Shown here piece after piece: positions 21,657 through 33,269 of a stretch of DNA of 64,000 nt. Numbering within the stretch: the stretch's first letter is position 1; each line of letters opens with the position of its first letter. The notes beneath the pieces are model-generated. The model worked only from the letters and a program-made list of their open reading frames with translations. It was not told the DNA's origin and ran no database searches. The translations under genes were made by a program, and so were the position numbers. The DNA comes from Cordylochernes scorpioides (Eukaryota; Arthropoda; Arachnida; Pseudoscorpiones; Chernetidae), in assembly GCA_030710605.1 (NCBI GenBank), contig CP092864.1, positions 141,363,368 to 141,427,367 of the forward strand, in the 5' to 3' direction.

Positions 21657-21803
21657 TATTAAAGTGTAAAACGTTGTTGTTAAAGTGTGAAATGTTGTCT
21701 TTTAAAGTGTAAATTATTGTCATTAAAGCGTAAAATGTTGTTATTAAAGTGTAAAATGTTGTCCTAAAGGTGTAAAATGTCGTCTTAAAAGTGTAAAACT
21801 CCT
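21657..21803 (+). repeat. Minisatellite, about 22-bp unit
   Basis: About seven imperfect copies of ATTAAAGTGTAAAATGTTGT, with units of 20-23 bp. Low GC, no coding content. Confidence 0.8.
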
Positions 21804-24100
21804 ATAAAAGGTATTTACAATAATTTAAATCTTCATACATGGATATAGGTGGATCTGCAAAGTTCAAAGAGTTTGAAAATCGGATTTTTTTTTCAAGCTG
21901 AAGAGGTGTACACAAGTTTTAGAATTCTCTAAATGCTTTTACCAAAAATCTTCTAAATAGATTAGTTTAAAGTTCGAAAAATCCAAAACAATAGTAAACG
22001 GTCTGGTACATTAAACGGCGAAACAGCTGGAATGATGAGATATAGATGAGATAAGCCTAGTAATTATTCTTTCTTATTGCAGTAGATACAATGGAAATTA
22101 TTTTTAATTTTCCAAAAGAACATAAACTTTTAAAATGTAATTCAACTTTCATATATATAATATTAAAAAATTGAAAATAATACAAAAAAATAATAATAAT
22201 AAAAAAAAAGACTGATTCTGCTAACAGGAAGTTTATTGATAACGTTCTATATTAGTCAACAATAGTAGCCTGCCAAAAACGTAATGTATTATCAAAGTAA
22301 ACGATAAGGTGATTCCCTCAGATAAAACGCTATCCGGTCACTCTGGTTCCTGACGTAGCAGACGACGGGTTTAGTGGGACGTGGCCCAGAAAGTTTACTT
22401 TCTTCCAACCACTCAGGTAGGTAGGTGGGTCACTTGTTTCTGGCGTCTTCTGCTCGCATTTGATGGCTATTGGTTATGTTATACTTATGTGACGTGTGAA
22501 TGTTTTCAACGCCTCGTCTGCATTGTAATATTCCTGTGATTCAAATGTTGACATGTCAAACGATATTTTCTTTAAAAAAACCTTCCGTTAGATCGATTAT
22601 TCCCATCTTTTTTTACTATATTTTAATTAATTCCAATAATCAATTTTCAATTATATTTTAATGAAATAATTGTCTGGAATATTTTTATGTAATTTAAATT
22701 TAATTAAAATAGATTTTTGACCGAACTGCATAATTATCGGGTGGGCGTGAAAACAGTTTCCATTTATGTAACGTGTTCTAACATCTTTTTTTTTAATTAT
22801 TAATTTGAATCCTTTAACAGTTGAAAATCGAAAGGTTTCTTATTTTGAATTTAAAACAATAATTTTTGGAAATAAAAAGTTCTTAAATATTTTTGCCAAT
22901 CCTTATATTTCATAAACCATATAGATATAAACTTAATATTTTAATAGATAATATTTTATTATATTATTTAGATAATTTTTATTTAGTTCTTTTATATTTA
23001 TTTTTTATTTAATTTTCCTAAATGTATATTAGAGTTATATAAAAATTCGGTCATGCAATCTAAGAAGGAAAAAGGGCGAAAGTAGATCTAAAAAAAGTAA
23101 CGACACTAAAAACGTTTTCAGATATTTTGAAGGAATGTTGATAAAAAAAAAAAAAAAAAAGAACGATTTCAAATGTTTTAAATTTCCACCAAGTTAAATT
23201 TTCCTAAATACCCACGTACACCTTTTTAAACTTTCAACTATGGAATTATGCTTCGAAATGTCATTCTTAATTAGAAATAGCTAAATATTTATACTTTTGA
23301 CTACTAAAAGGAGTATTACTCTTCATTTTATAATCAATAAGTTAGGAAAATATGTCACAAAAGTTTAATTACTGTCAAAGAAGTAGAAAGAGTATAAAGT
23401 AAGTCTGTGTGTTTGAAATATATTCAATGAGAAATAAATAATATTTAAAACATTTTGACTACGCTTTCCTCACTGCTATATTAAATACTTAATGGGTGTG
23501 TTTCGCGCACAGTTACTGTTCTGTAATCTATGAGGGATTATTTAAATACTTTTTTTAAACGCTTTAAAAAGTTCTGCAAAATATATTTATTAAAATTTGA
23601 CATAAGCTTTTATCGTATGCCTCACTTAGTGATCTGTGGAGTCAAATTAGTTTTCAACACTAAAATAAGGATATTAGAGGATATTTGACGTTATGCCATT
23701 TGGATTAAAGGTGCGTTTTCCCCTCATAGGGTTTTTTGGAGATATTTGACGTGATGCTGTCATAATTATGGTAATTTTCATTAGGTTTCTTCTTGTTAGG
23801 AATAGACCAGGATGTTTTTATGCCTCTCTCATACTTGAATATCTTGCCCTTAGTTCTGTCGCTTTAAAGAATTTAAACTATAGAATCTGCTATGTGATTG
23901 AAAGATTTAGATTCAAGATAAAAGTTTCTTTATATCAAAACAATGGCTTATGTTGAGTTTTCTATGATATTATTTTATTTATTAATTTAATTTTCTGTGA
24001 TTATGTAAATATTGACCGCTGACTATCTTTGTATATAATTGAGTTTTTTTAATAAAGTGTGTTGTGAGTGTGAATAGTATTTTGGTCGTGCCTTTCTCTC
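21804..24100. other. AT-rich spacer with a GC-richer patch
   Basis: No gene or element recognised. Bases about 22310-22560 are clearly more GC-rich and hold an inverted CCAAT box (ATTGG in GGCTATTGGTTATG) and several GTAGGT/GTGGGT words. It could be a promoter or a 5' exon of an unseen gene, but nothing proves this. Confidence 0.3.
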
Positions 24101-24113
24101 TCTTTGGCTGAGG

Positions 24114-24398
24114 CATTGGAATCACTATTGGGGTGTCGCCTGGGCATTGGAATCACTATTGGGGTGTCGCCTGGGCATTGGAATCACCATTGGGGTATCG
24201 CCTGGGCATTGGAATCACCATTGGGGTATCGCCTGGGCATTGGAATCACCATTGGGGTGTCGCCTGGGCATTGGAATCACCATTGGGGTGTCGCCTGGGC
24301 ATTGGAATCACTATTGGGGTGTCGCCTGGGCATTGGAATCACCATTGGGGTGTCGCCTGGGCATTGGAATCACCATTAGGATGTCGCCTAGGTAGTTG
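24114..24398 (+). repeat. 32-bp minisatellite
   Basis: About nine head-to-tail copies of a 32-bp unit containing GGCATTGGAATCACCATTGG. It differs in sequence from the 32-bp satellite at 47.5-50.1 kb. The open frames across it in all three phases come from the repeat and should not be read as genes. Confidence 0.95.
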
Positions 24399-24616
24399 AA
24401 AACCTAAAGTACGGCCTTTTCCGTTAAGGACAAAGAAACCTTAACAGCTTAATTAGAGACATTTCCATAAAAAAAAAAAACGCATTCCAAACTTATTTGA
24501 TCTTGATACTTGTCATTTTTAACAACACACTTTCTGGGTTGTTATGTATATAATGTGATTGAATGAGAAAAATAGTGTTTTAAATATATATATGTTAATT
24601 TAAATAAAAAAAAAGC

Positions 24617-24910
24617 ATATCCTAACCACGTTCACATGAACTTTTTGATGGCAGGACGCCATCTGTTGAAACAGAAATCAACTAAACGTTGATTTAATCT
24701 GTTCCCTGATATTTAGCCCAACCCATTTTCTTGATAAAAACAAGAAAAGTCAATCACGAACGCGTTTCGGGATGTTGCCCCCCGTCAGCGTGGTGCAGAC
24801 TGTACCTCTACGATTCTTGAAAGGTCCAACCCCACCAGCGAGTGCAAGTAATCAAACGGGGCTTTGACACATTTGTAAGTGCAAAATCGAATTGCTTTTC
24901 ACATGTGTAG
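24617..24910. repeat. Hammerhead-bearing foldback family copy
   Basis: Shares CAGGACGCCATCTGTTG, the AGAAATCAACTAAACGTTGA segment and the ribozyme region with the copies at 37.1, 52.7 and 61.3 kb. Its ends are truncated. Confidence 0.65.
24754..24793 (-). ncRNA. Hammerhead ribozyme motif, one core change
   Basis: On the minus strand: CCACG, core CTGACGG (A9 changed to G), stem II with loop, GAA, the palindrome ACGCGT, T, then CGTGA. Same 40-nt plan as the intact copies at 52817 and 61435. The A9 change and a weaker stem II suggest decay. Confidence 0.6.
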
Positions 24911-25505
24911 ATATGTGGTGCACTTACAGTAAAATCAGTCGCCAACTTCTACCCATCACGATTATTATGACCTGTACTATGTGTACTAGGGATAAGCAAA
25001 AAAAAAAAAAGTTAAATTCGAGTCATCCAAATTGACCAAAGAAAAAAATCCCGAAGATTTTGTTCCTGGTATTGCCCAACTCTGCCATCCCCAAGTTTAT
25101 TTTAATCCTACTTCTCATCAGTTACAATCACATACAAACTATCTGAGGCGTTATCTTATCTGATGTCGCCAACTGTCACGTCAGCCAGTGTGACAGCCAT
25201 TTACATCTTGAGGACTTGATACCACCCGGATTCAAATCCTTGATTTGGTTAAAGGTAAAGGTTAAATATGTGTAGACATCATATAAGAATATATATGTTA
25301 TATACAGAGTATATATAGACATATATGTATTATATGCAACATACTATACACTCATCTACGTTACTAACACTATTCTGTGGTATATTCTAAATGGCCTTAT
25401 ATGCTAATACTAAATCATAATTCCTTTTATTCGCCACATGAAGTACAATGCAAGTTTCTCTTGATTATAAAAAAAAAAAAAAAAAACGAAAATATTTTAT
25501 ATATA

Positions 25506-25778
25506 CACCTATCCCCCGATTTACACGGTACTTGTTTTACACGTTTTCGCTTTTACACGGTTTTCCAAATAAGTTTTTGTTTTGTTTTTATCGCACTATA
25601 CTAAATGCTACTGTGATTGAACATATGCGCTGTGTACACACATCTCACGAGGAATCCCGAACTTATGTGCTGACTACATATTTTAACCTGTCAATGCATT
25701 TTATTTCTGTGTACACCTATCCCCCGATTTACACGTTTTCTCAGGAACGTATCTACCGTGTAAATCAGGGGATAGGTG
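25506..25778. mobile_element. Pogo/Tigger-like MITE
   Basis: A 273-bp element with inverted ends CACCTATCCCCCGATTTACA and a near-perfect complement, flanked by TA. A second internal copy of the end sequence sits at about 25714-25735. No coding capacity. The superfamily is inferred from the end style and TA target. Confidence 0.65.
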
Positions 25779-26044
25779 TATAATTTTTTAAATGATAAAA
25801 CTATTTTAAGGACGGTCAGGATACTGTGTGTAACCTATGCAGAAGAAAATAAGAGCTTAAACTAATTCATCAAAGTGTAACCTTGTCAATCAGGAGCAAT
25901 TTTTGGTCCTATTTATTTAGATAAAGGAAACTTCGTCCAGATAGGTTTTTATTTCTAAATCTTACTCCTAATCACAGGATCAAAATACAAATATGCAATA
26001 AAATCTACTGATATATATGCGGCAAGGCTTAAAAAAAAATCAAA

Positions 26045-26225
26045 AGAGTCGGTGGACGTGTGGGTAACACCCTCAATTCCAGACAGCCATGAACCGGGAT
26101 CTAATCCCGCGTTGGACCCTTTGTTTTAATATGTGAATAACCATCACATATTATTCATTGTTGTAAATATCATAAACTAGATTGTTCTTTTTGAGCGGTA
26201 CCTAATAAAGTGATTGTGGAACAAG
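26045..26225 (+). mobile_element. tRNA-derived SINE, copy 1
   Basis: The head resembles a serine-type tRNA gene: A-box-like TGGACGTGTGG and B-box-like GGATCTAATCC. The body (TAATATGTGAATAACC, TCACATATTATTCATTG, GAGCGGTACCTA) is shared with the copy at 63201-63380. The A and B boxes are degraded compared with that copy, so it is the older insertion. No target duplication was found. Confidence 0.75.
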
Positions 26226-26504
26226 ACGTTAAAATTTCACTTTCTTCCTCTCTTGTTCAATTTTTGATTCTGACGAGGGCAGACAATTTTTGCTGGAAAT
26301 ATCGAAGAACTAAAATCTTATCTGGTTGATATGTTCTTTATTTAAAAGGAACATGAATGCCGGCCAGGTAACTTACAACTTCAAGATAAGAGAGCCTATG
26401 TTTATTCAAAATTAATTGGATATTTCAAAGTCTTTTGAATTAAGGATATTTATGCTTAGTTCTTAAAATTAAAGATACTTAAGCCAGTAAATCTTTTTAT
26501 TATC

Positions 26505-26543
26505 TCGACGCTTCGACAAAATCTTTTGTCCTCGTCAGGAGCG
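26505..26543 (-). ncRNA. Hammerhead ribozyme motif (left arm)
   Basis: On the minus strand GCTC, intact core CTGACGA, a stem II built from GACAAAA and TTTTGTC, then GAA, GCGT, C, GAG. The A15.1 position is G instead of A. The predicted cut would follow a GTC triplet. Confidence 0.6.
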
Positions 26544-26575
26544 AACAAAAATGAAAATGTATTTTCAGAAATTTA

Positions 26576-26617
26576 GCTCCTGACGTGGTTAAAAGATTTT
26601 TGTCGAAACGTCGAGAT
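26576..26617 (+). ncRNA. Hammerhead ribozyme motif (right arm)
   Basis: GCTC, core CTGACGT (A9 changed), stem II, GAA, the palindrome ACGT, C, then GAGAT. Stem I is GCTC paired with GAG. Cleavage would follow GTC. Each arm has one core defect, at different positions. Confidence 0.55.
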
Positions 26618-26874
26618 AATAAAAAGATTTACTGGCCGAAGTATCTTTAATTCTAAGAACTATGAATGCTCTGGCCAGGCAGCCTCTATCTTTACGATTA
26701 ATGCATAAGTTAAAAGTTTATCTCATTAAAAAATTATTAGTCTTATTTTGAATTAATACTTCTATATGCACGGAAAGAATTAATTATATTCTATATTAAA
26801 GCTCAGATAGAGATGAAATTATCAATACATTTTTTACTTTGGAAATTTCACGTATAAAATAGACTTACATTTTT

Positions 26875-27022
26875 GTGAAGAATTTCAACTTCAAATTACC
26901 GAGGAGACCAATTAATATTGATTTTATTCAACTTATCGAGTATTTTTCAAGGGACCGGGAAAAATTTTCAAATTATCGAGAGATTCAAATTAACGAGTTT
27001 CAAATTATCGAGAGTCGACTGT
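26875..27022 (-). repeat. Pogo-like MITE fragment
   Basis: Complement of the left third of the element at 29488-29963, ending with ATTATCGAGAGTCGACTGTA. The other end is missing. Confidence 0.65.
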
Positions 27023-27390
27023 ATATATATTACTATATTTTAAAAATAAAAGATAATTAAGATTTTAAAGAAAGATTTCTTATTAAGTGCAGTCGTTTGT
27101 TACAAAAATTGAAAATATTTATTATCAAGTATAGTTTATTTTAAACTCTTGAGAATAAAATTCATATTACAAATTTTCCTAATTAATATAGACTCTTTTG
27201 AGTTAATCTTATAATTATGAATGATAAAATAAAGATAATTATTTACAGATAAAGTTTTAAATAAAAAAAATGAATAAAAGAAACACATATTAATTAAAAT
27301 ACAATGGCTTCGAAAAAATATGGTCAAAATGTTTATATATTTAATAATAATAAATAAAAAGACTATTTAAAATATATATACATTTCTATA

Positions 27391-27482
27391 AAAGGGCATA
27401 CCTGGATAGGTAAAGAAAAAAAAACAATTTTGAGAAAAAAATTGTTTTTTTTTTTACAGATCCAGGTATACCTTTTTATATA
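27391..27482. repeat. Short perfect-armed hairpin
   Basis: Inverted arms AAAGGGCATACCTGGAT and ATCCAGGTATACCTTTTTAT flank A/T runs that also pair. Could be a very small MITE or a foldback remnant. Confidence 0.6.
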
Positions 27483-27817
27483 AACTTATTTGATGGATTG
27501 TCTTTTGACTCAAAATATATATATAAAGTTATAAAAAATTACAAATTTCTCTGAGTGGTGTGTGTGTGTAAGATTTTTTAAAAAAAGTAGGTGACCTCAT
27601 TTAAAATATTTTAGGAAAGTATCAAAGGGGCATCCCTATAAAAAGGCTTTCCCCAGAAGAAGGAATGCCAGGCCAAATCTCACCCTACATCGCCCCATAC
27701 TTCAAAATACATTAGGATTTACCTCACACCTTTTTCCTTAATAGTTTATAAAAACTTCAAACACAGGTTTATATAATTGTGGAATCATATTATTCAGCAA
27801 ATTGGGTCAATTATCTA

Positions 27818-28183
27818 CACTCATAGACAAAATTTAAGAAAGTTGTACCTTTTAGCATGTATATCGAGATTCAGATAATAACTCTGAAAGATACACTCAT
27901 AGATAAAATTTAAGGAAGTTGTACCTTTTAGCATATATATGGGAATTCCGACAATAACTCTGAAATATACACTCATGGACAAAACTTAGGGAAGTTGTAC
28001 CTTTTAGCATATATATCGGGATTCAGACAATATCTCTGAAAGATATTTGATATACAGTGACCTTTATTGAAGACAAACGAGATAACCAAGTATGACCATA
28101 ATTGCCTCTGTTTTCTTCCTAAAAAAAAACTGACGATAGGCGACATTAAAATATGAAACTTGCTTAAATTTTGTTCATGAGTG
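27818..28183. mobile_element. Mariner-type MITE with triplicated left tip
   Basis: The ends are CACTCATAGACAAAATTTAA and a complementary TTCATGAGTG, with TA at both sides. The first 76 bp of the element occurs three times in tandem (starts 27818, 27894, 27970), each copy beginning with the terminal repeat. Compare the simple copy at 32534-32742. Confidence 0.8.
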
Positions 28184-28299
28184 TATTTATCTTTGGTTAT
28201 ATAAAATACATGATGATTTTTAAAAAGTCATCGTTTTTTTTAACTAATGTTTTCTATTCCCAGAAATTTTGGAAATAGGTAACAACGTTTATGTAGATA

Positions 28300-28530
28300 A
28301 AAAAAAAACAATAGAAAAAATAAAAAATAAAAAGGTCAGGTGTTGATATTAAAAAACAAAGTTTACAGAAGGCAGAGCGCCATCTGGTGGAACAGAAATC
28401 AACTAGAAATTGGGTTGGCCAAATATCAGGGAACAGACTAAATCAATATTTAGTTGATTTCTGTTCCACTAGATGGCACTCTGCCTTCTGCAAAGCACAT
28501 GTGCTCCTGGTCAGTATATGCCTACTTTGT
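28300..28530. repeat. Palindromic copy of the hammerhead foldback family
   Basis: Arms CAGAAGGCAGAGCGCCATCT (from 28364) and its complement (to 28491) surround about 45 bp. The ribozyme part is absent. Followed by AGCACATGTGCTCCTGGTCA as at 52.9 kb. Confidence 0.65.
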
Positions 28531-28969
28531 TTATGTAGATGATAATGTAGTGTTCCAATTTAATAGAATACATACAAAAGCCTTTATTAGGTCTTATACA
28601 TGGATTTACCCCGCATTTATCTATTAAAAGAGAAATTTGGTCCCTTGAGTATCCTATTAGTCTCTAAATAACTGCTTCAACAAAGAAACATTATCTTCAA
28701 GATTTGCCAAACTTTAGGAAAGTGTACTTTAATCAGTTCCATTTCATCCCAACCATAAAAATAAAATACTTGAATGACAAAATAGTAAGTTGTAATTAAT
28801 TTTAAATAATCATTCTACATCTATTCTTTAATGATATTTTGGTTATATTCAATATTTGAACTTTTTTTTTTAACTCAAAGCCTCACCAACGAGTAGAGAT
28901 TCATTTGCTTCGTGTTCTGTTATCATAGGTGCTTCTTCTGGTACATTAAACCGTGAAATGTCTGTACCA

Positions 28970-29085
28970 ACATGACCTTTTATCGGGATTCAGACAATAA
29001 CTCTGAAAGATTACCGTGACCTTTTTTGAAGACACACGAGATTACCAAATGTGAACAATCTCTGTCTCCTAAAAAAAAAAATAGA
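28970..29085. repeat. Internal fragment of the mariner-type MITE
   Basis: Matches the middle of the 32534-32742 element (TATCGGGATTCAGACAATAA, GACACACGAGATTACC) without either end. Confidence 0.6.
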
Positions 29086-29109
29086 CAACCGGTGAGCGTA
29101 GGTTTGTAA

Positions 29110-29395
29110 TGTAAATTTAATAGAAGAGGAATCTAGAGATGGAGGAAGTGTTTCTTTCATTTATAAACGTTTGTACTCCATGTTAGGAGCGGCTGCACAT
29201 GGCGTCTGTTCCTCATGTCAGAGGCGGCCATTTCTTTTGGAGCTAAGTTGGCCTGCTACTGAGTAGTGCTCCCAGTCTTAATGACAAAGGCAGACGCATT
29301 CTACTTCACTCAGTCATGATGGTTGTCACCCATAAACGTTTGTACAAGCTTTTGGCAAAAATCGCCATTCTACGGGCATCAATACATCAAAGAGG
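29110..29395 (+). other. GC-richer island, possible first exon of a host gene
   Basis: Unlike its surroundings this stretch is near 50% GC. An ATG at about 29315 opens 26 codons rich in K, R, L and I (MMVVTHKRLYKLLAKIAILR...), up to AAAGAG followed by GTATGAG, a good splice-donor match. A mitochondrial presequence-like start or a 5' exon are both possible. No downstream exon could be matched, so the call is tentative. Confidence 0.3.
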
Positions 29396-29487
29396 TATGA
29401 GTGATTTAATAGAGAGTGTTTTTTAGAAGAAATATAAAACCTCCTAATCTCATTTTTTAAATATAAAATTGATAGGAATGACAATTA

Positions 29488-29963
29488 AAGTCGACTCTCG
29501 ATAATTTGAAACTCGTTAATTCGAATCTCTCGATAATTTGAAATGCTTTCCCGGTCCCTTGAAAAATACTCGATAAGTTGAATAAAATCAATATTAATTG
29601 GTCCTCTCGGTAATTTGAAGTTAAAGGAATAGTATCTTACCACAAATGAACATTTGCGAATAACTCTACAAATGTTTAAAATATTAAATCACGAATTTTG
29701 AGAGCTCAAACTTTTGTTTGAGAAAAGGCAAGACCCGAAAGCGCTCTCAATAAATTTATTACTTTTAAAACTTGCGGTAAGTCACTTATTTAATCTTGTA
29801 TCAACATAGTATGTATATACCAAAACTGCCAAAACTTCAAACTCTTGTTTACTTGATTTTTTTTCCCTCCCTCATAGTCGTTTAAACTCCTGTTATTTTG
29901 AACTCTTGATAAAGTAAAATATTTCTCTGGTCCCTTAAGTTTCAAATTATCGAGAGTCGACTG
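29488..29963. mobile_element. Pogo/Tigger-like MITE, full length
   Basis: Inverted ends AGTCGACTCTCGATAATTTG and its complement (right end ...TCGACTG), flanked by TA at 29486-29487 and 29964-29965. 476 bp, no transposase. Fragments of the family occur at 16.3 and 26.9 kb. Confidence 0.72.
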
Positions 29964-30359
29964 TATATAAAACGTTAATATTTAAGACAAATTATTTGCC
30001 TTCTCTAAAAAGGTAACGGTAATATTCTATAAAAAATTGTCACTAATAGAAATTAAATTTAAAAATGCACTCTTACATAAAACATTAAAGAATAAAAAAA
30101 AAATCAAATGAGGAAGTCATTCCGTTTACAAAAAATCTGCTCTCTTTAGTTATTTCTAATGTTTACAAAAAAAAAAAAATCTAAAATAGAGGGTTTGTTG
30201 ATGACAAGTACAAAAAATATAGGTCACAGAAGGGAAACAATGGAGCAATCAAAACGTTCATTATGAGAGAGAGTAGAACATGGAGAAAATGATGCCGTGA
30301 TAGTTCGACATGGCTGTCAACATCTTAGCGTGAGTTAGGATTACAATGCATAGGTCAAA

Positions 30360-30600
30360 CGATGCATTGCTCAATTAAGAATCTTGTTTACATTTTTTTT
30401 GAAGACCATATAAAAACTATGAAATCAGAAAATCTCGTATGTGTATTGTGCAGGGATTATTTTGAGTCAGAACTAACTCACTTTACCTGCAATCATCTGT
30501 ATGAAGAAATGAAATTACTTTTTAATAATACGAGCGCTAATCATTTATCACTCTATGCCGTGCTGTCAGAAATGCTGAAAAGTAGACACAGTTCTAAATA
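30360..30600 (+). pseudogene. LINE C-terminal tail fragment
   Basis: Encodes LVCVLCRDYFESELTHFTCN, aligning with the zinc cluster of family B LINEs (ICTFCNSKLKNEITHYIFDC at 46.9 kb). Only about 80 residues remain. It starts and ends without recognisable LINE termini. Confidence 0.6.
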
Positions 30601-31949
30601 AAGTTGTAATGTTTTATGCTTACGTGAATTATTTTATAGGATAAAATGGACATAAAGAGAAAATAAGAAGATTTTGTGGTCCGAAAATTAAAATGTAAAA
30701 TATCTGTGAATATTGCTGCTCGTAGAGAGATCAAACGCAAGAGCTCGCTATACAACATGAATTAATACATCTTATTTAATCTAACATGTTTTTGTGAGAA
30801 ACTTTCAGATTTGGCGCATTAATGCAAATGTGAATTAATATTCTTGCCTCTTTTAGAAATGAGAATATATTATATTTTATAGAGATTTTTTATCTAAACT
30901 TTGCAGAAACATTTTTGCAAAATATATAAATAATACATGTAAAATAAGGGATATTATTTCTATTTCCATTGAATCGATTTATATATTGAAGAACTTTTAA
31001 AAGTTAAAAAAAGGTTCACAATTTTAAAATTTTAAATCAAACCACACATCCTATATTATAAGTATATATATTTCTAGTTTGTTTAAAAGTGTATTTTATT
31101 TCATTCCTAGTATTAAATCTTTATTTAAATGTAGAGATTTGTTTCAATACGAATTTAAACCTAATTTTTACGAAGTCGTACTTTAAATAGCTTACTTTTA
31201 TGGTGTTGCAAAAACAGGTTTACTTGTAAAATTTACAAAGTAGCATACAACATTTCATTTCAAATACGCTCAAATAGTACATTCAATTAACTTTCAAAAT
31301 GTTCAAATGGAGTCTAAAAAGATTTTCAAAGGGTTTGACCAATATTGAAAATTTGATTTGTATCTTTTAAAAAGTTTATGCGTTAATATTTGCAAATATA
31401 TAGGGAAAATCTCTTTAAAATGAGTCGCCAATTAGTAAAATAGTCGCAAAAGAATAAAAATAGTTAAGTTAGTCAATTAAAATTTAAATATAGTCTTATT
31501 TTTTACAAATGTTATTTATTCCATTTTGTCAATACACATGTATATATTAAAATTATTATTAAAATTTACTTTTGAAAACAACTATATTTTCATAAAGTGT
31601 ATATTTGTGACACAGAAAACAATTTAAAATACAAATTATGCCGATAATTTTCATATATAGTGCGCATAAGTAGAGCGAGAAAAATATATTGATTTTAAAA
31701 TTTTCTAAAATGTTCTCACACACAAAAATATATATTTATTTATATTTTAAAATCATCATCAAATTTATATTTGTAAACATTGGTTGAAATTTAATTCTTT
31801 GCCCCATACACGTTTTGAAATAAGAAGAATTATTAAAATAAGATATACATTTATATATATTTTGAAATATTTTATAATAAAAATAATACATTTTATTCTA
31901 GAGAGCACAAAATATATATTTAAAAATTGATAGAAAAGCCTCGAAGAAA
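30601..31949. other. AT-rich spacer upstream of the Golgin A7 gene
   Basis: No element or gene recognised. A splice-acceptor-like TTTTATTCTAG ends at about 31902, 48 bases before the Golgin A7 start codon, so a 5' UTR exon may lie upstream. Confidence 0.35.
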
Positions 31950-32372
31950 ATGGAGTACCATAGTTTAAATTCTTATGCCAACTTTCTACCACTCGATCGT
32001 AAGGTGTTTATTCAGCGGGATTACTCAGATGGAACAACGATTCGATTTCTTCTGAAGTACCCACAGGCTTTGAACAACGTTCTAGGAAAGCGTGAGTTTA
32101 CTGAAACCATTATGGGCATCAATGTGATACTTGAAGAATGCGAGAAGCTAGACTGGAGGACTTGTATCGAAAGTTGTCTGGGATGTTTGACGGGCTATGC
32201 TATCTACCTATGCATTGAGACAAACTATGAGAAGACGCTAAAGAAGCTTTCTAATTACATTAACGAACAGAATGAATCGCTATGGATTCCTCGGGGCCTT
32301 TTCATCACCGATCCCCAACTACGAGGTCTGCGTGTGATTGAGATCACTTTCCTTAACGACACCAGGCTCTGA
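31950..32372 (+). CDS. GOLGA7: Golgin subfamily A member 7 (GCP16/Erf4-type) homologue
   Basis: A 140-residue protein, close to the usual length of about 137. From residue 18 it follows the family closely: KVFIQRDYSDGT, REFTETIMGINVILEECEKL, a cysteine pair CLGC (C76, C79), YLCIETNYEKTLKKLSNYI, EQNESLW and TDPQLRGLRVIEITF. The known family member is a palmitoylated Golgi protein that partners a DHHC-type palmitoyltransferase (the Ras acyltransferase complex); C76/C79 correspond to its acylated cysteines. The N terminus differs, as usual for the family. The frame is complete in one exon, with no poly(A) tract or target duplication noticed, so it may be a genuine intronless coding exon or an old retrocopy. 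It is the only convincing host gene in the window. Confidence 0.9.
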   Translation: MEYHSLNSYANFLPLDRKVFIQRDYSDGTTIRFLLKYPQALNNVLGKREFTETIMGINVILEECEKLDWRTCIESCLGCLTGYAIYLCIETNYEKTLKKLSNYINEQNESLWIPRGLFITDPQLRGLRVIEITFLNDTRL

Positions 32373-32533
32373 TCTCATATTGAATGACACTTCTGGCATG
32401 AACCTGTAATATCCGATTGCTTTCAAAAATCGAATATTTGCAAATAGGTTACAAGAAAGAACGAATTCTGTTTTTTTTTTTCTATTAAAATGTGATCGTG
32501 CTTATAGCAACCTCACACTAAATATTACACATA

Positions 32534-32742
32534 CACTCATGGACAAAACTTAAGAAAGTTGTACCTTTTAGCATGTATATCGGGATTCAGACAATAACTT
32601 TGAAATATATTACAGTGACCTCTATTGAAGACACACGAGATAACCAAGTGTGAACAAAAATTTCCCCTGTCTCCTTCAAAAAACACGATCGGCGATGATC
32701 ACGATCAAAACATGAAACTTCCTCAAGTTTTGACCATGAGTG
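32534..32742. mobile_element. Mariner-type MITE, simple copy
   Basis: A 209-bp element with ends CACTCATGGACAAAACTTAA and a complementary TTGACCATGAGTG, flanked by TA at 32532-32533 and 32743-32744. It is the reference for the amplified copies at 27.8, 39.2 and 63.5 kb. Confidence 0.85.
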
Positions 32743-32876
32743 TATACACGTACACACATTTGACACAATATATCGCTTTATTAAAAGAAAAATAAAGAGC
32801 TAAAGTTTGAATATTTCTATAAAAAAATGCCAAACCAATAAGGCCAATAGAAAGATTTAAAAGTATGACATATATA

Positions 32877-33236
32877 TCTATATATATAAAAATCAATGTT
32901 TGTATGTTTGTTTGTTTGTATGTCCGGTATACAAATTCGCAGTAGTTCACTAATTCAAACCAAAATTTCCATACATAGGTAAAAAAAAATACGGGGAAGA
33001 CGATAGGCTATATTTAAAAAAATATATATATCAATTATTAAAACTATATATTCAAATTATTCGACTTAGCTCACGAACAGCGACCTCTATCAAAGATTAG
33101 ATTAAATTATGCTGATGCAAACAAATAGATAATGCTAATAACAAACAATTATAAAAAAATCTTATCTAAATATATATCACTCGGGTAGATATGCACACGG
33201 GTCAATCCCGGGGCGAAGCCCGGGTCACCCGTCTAG
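32877..33236 (+). mobile_element. Non-autonomous Helitron
   Basis: Starts TCTATATATATAAAAATCAA, ends with the hairpin CCCGGGGCGAAGCCCGGG, then TCACCCGT and CTAG, and sits between A and T. Nearly identical copies are at 38024-38382 (-) and 61689-62045 (+). Confidence 0.88.
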
Positions 33237-33269
33237 TTCTATATATTCTCTCTTATTTCAATATAAATA

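Larger units (their letters stand above)
26380..26705. repeat. Foldback with two opposed hammerhead motifs
   Basis: Inverted arms of about 75 bp (around 26465-26543 and 26575-26650) share TAAAAAGATTTACTGGC and a ribozyme region in opposite orientation. Adjacent sequence ATGCCGGCCAGGTAAC links it to the 14.9 kb foldback. Structure suits a non-autonomous Penelope-like element. Confidence 0.65.

Noticed and set aside
24104-24399. All three plus-strand frames open over the 32-bp minisatellite
   Set aside because: Direct result of a stop-free tandem unit; no gene evidence.
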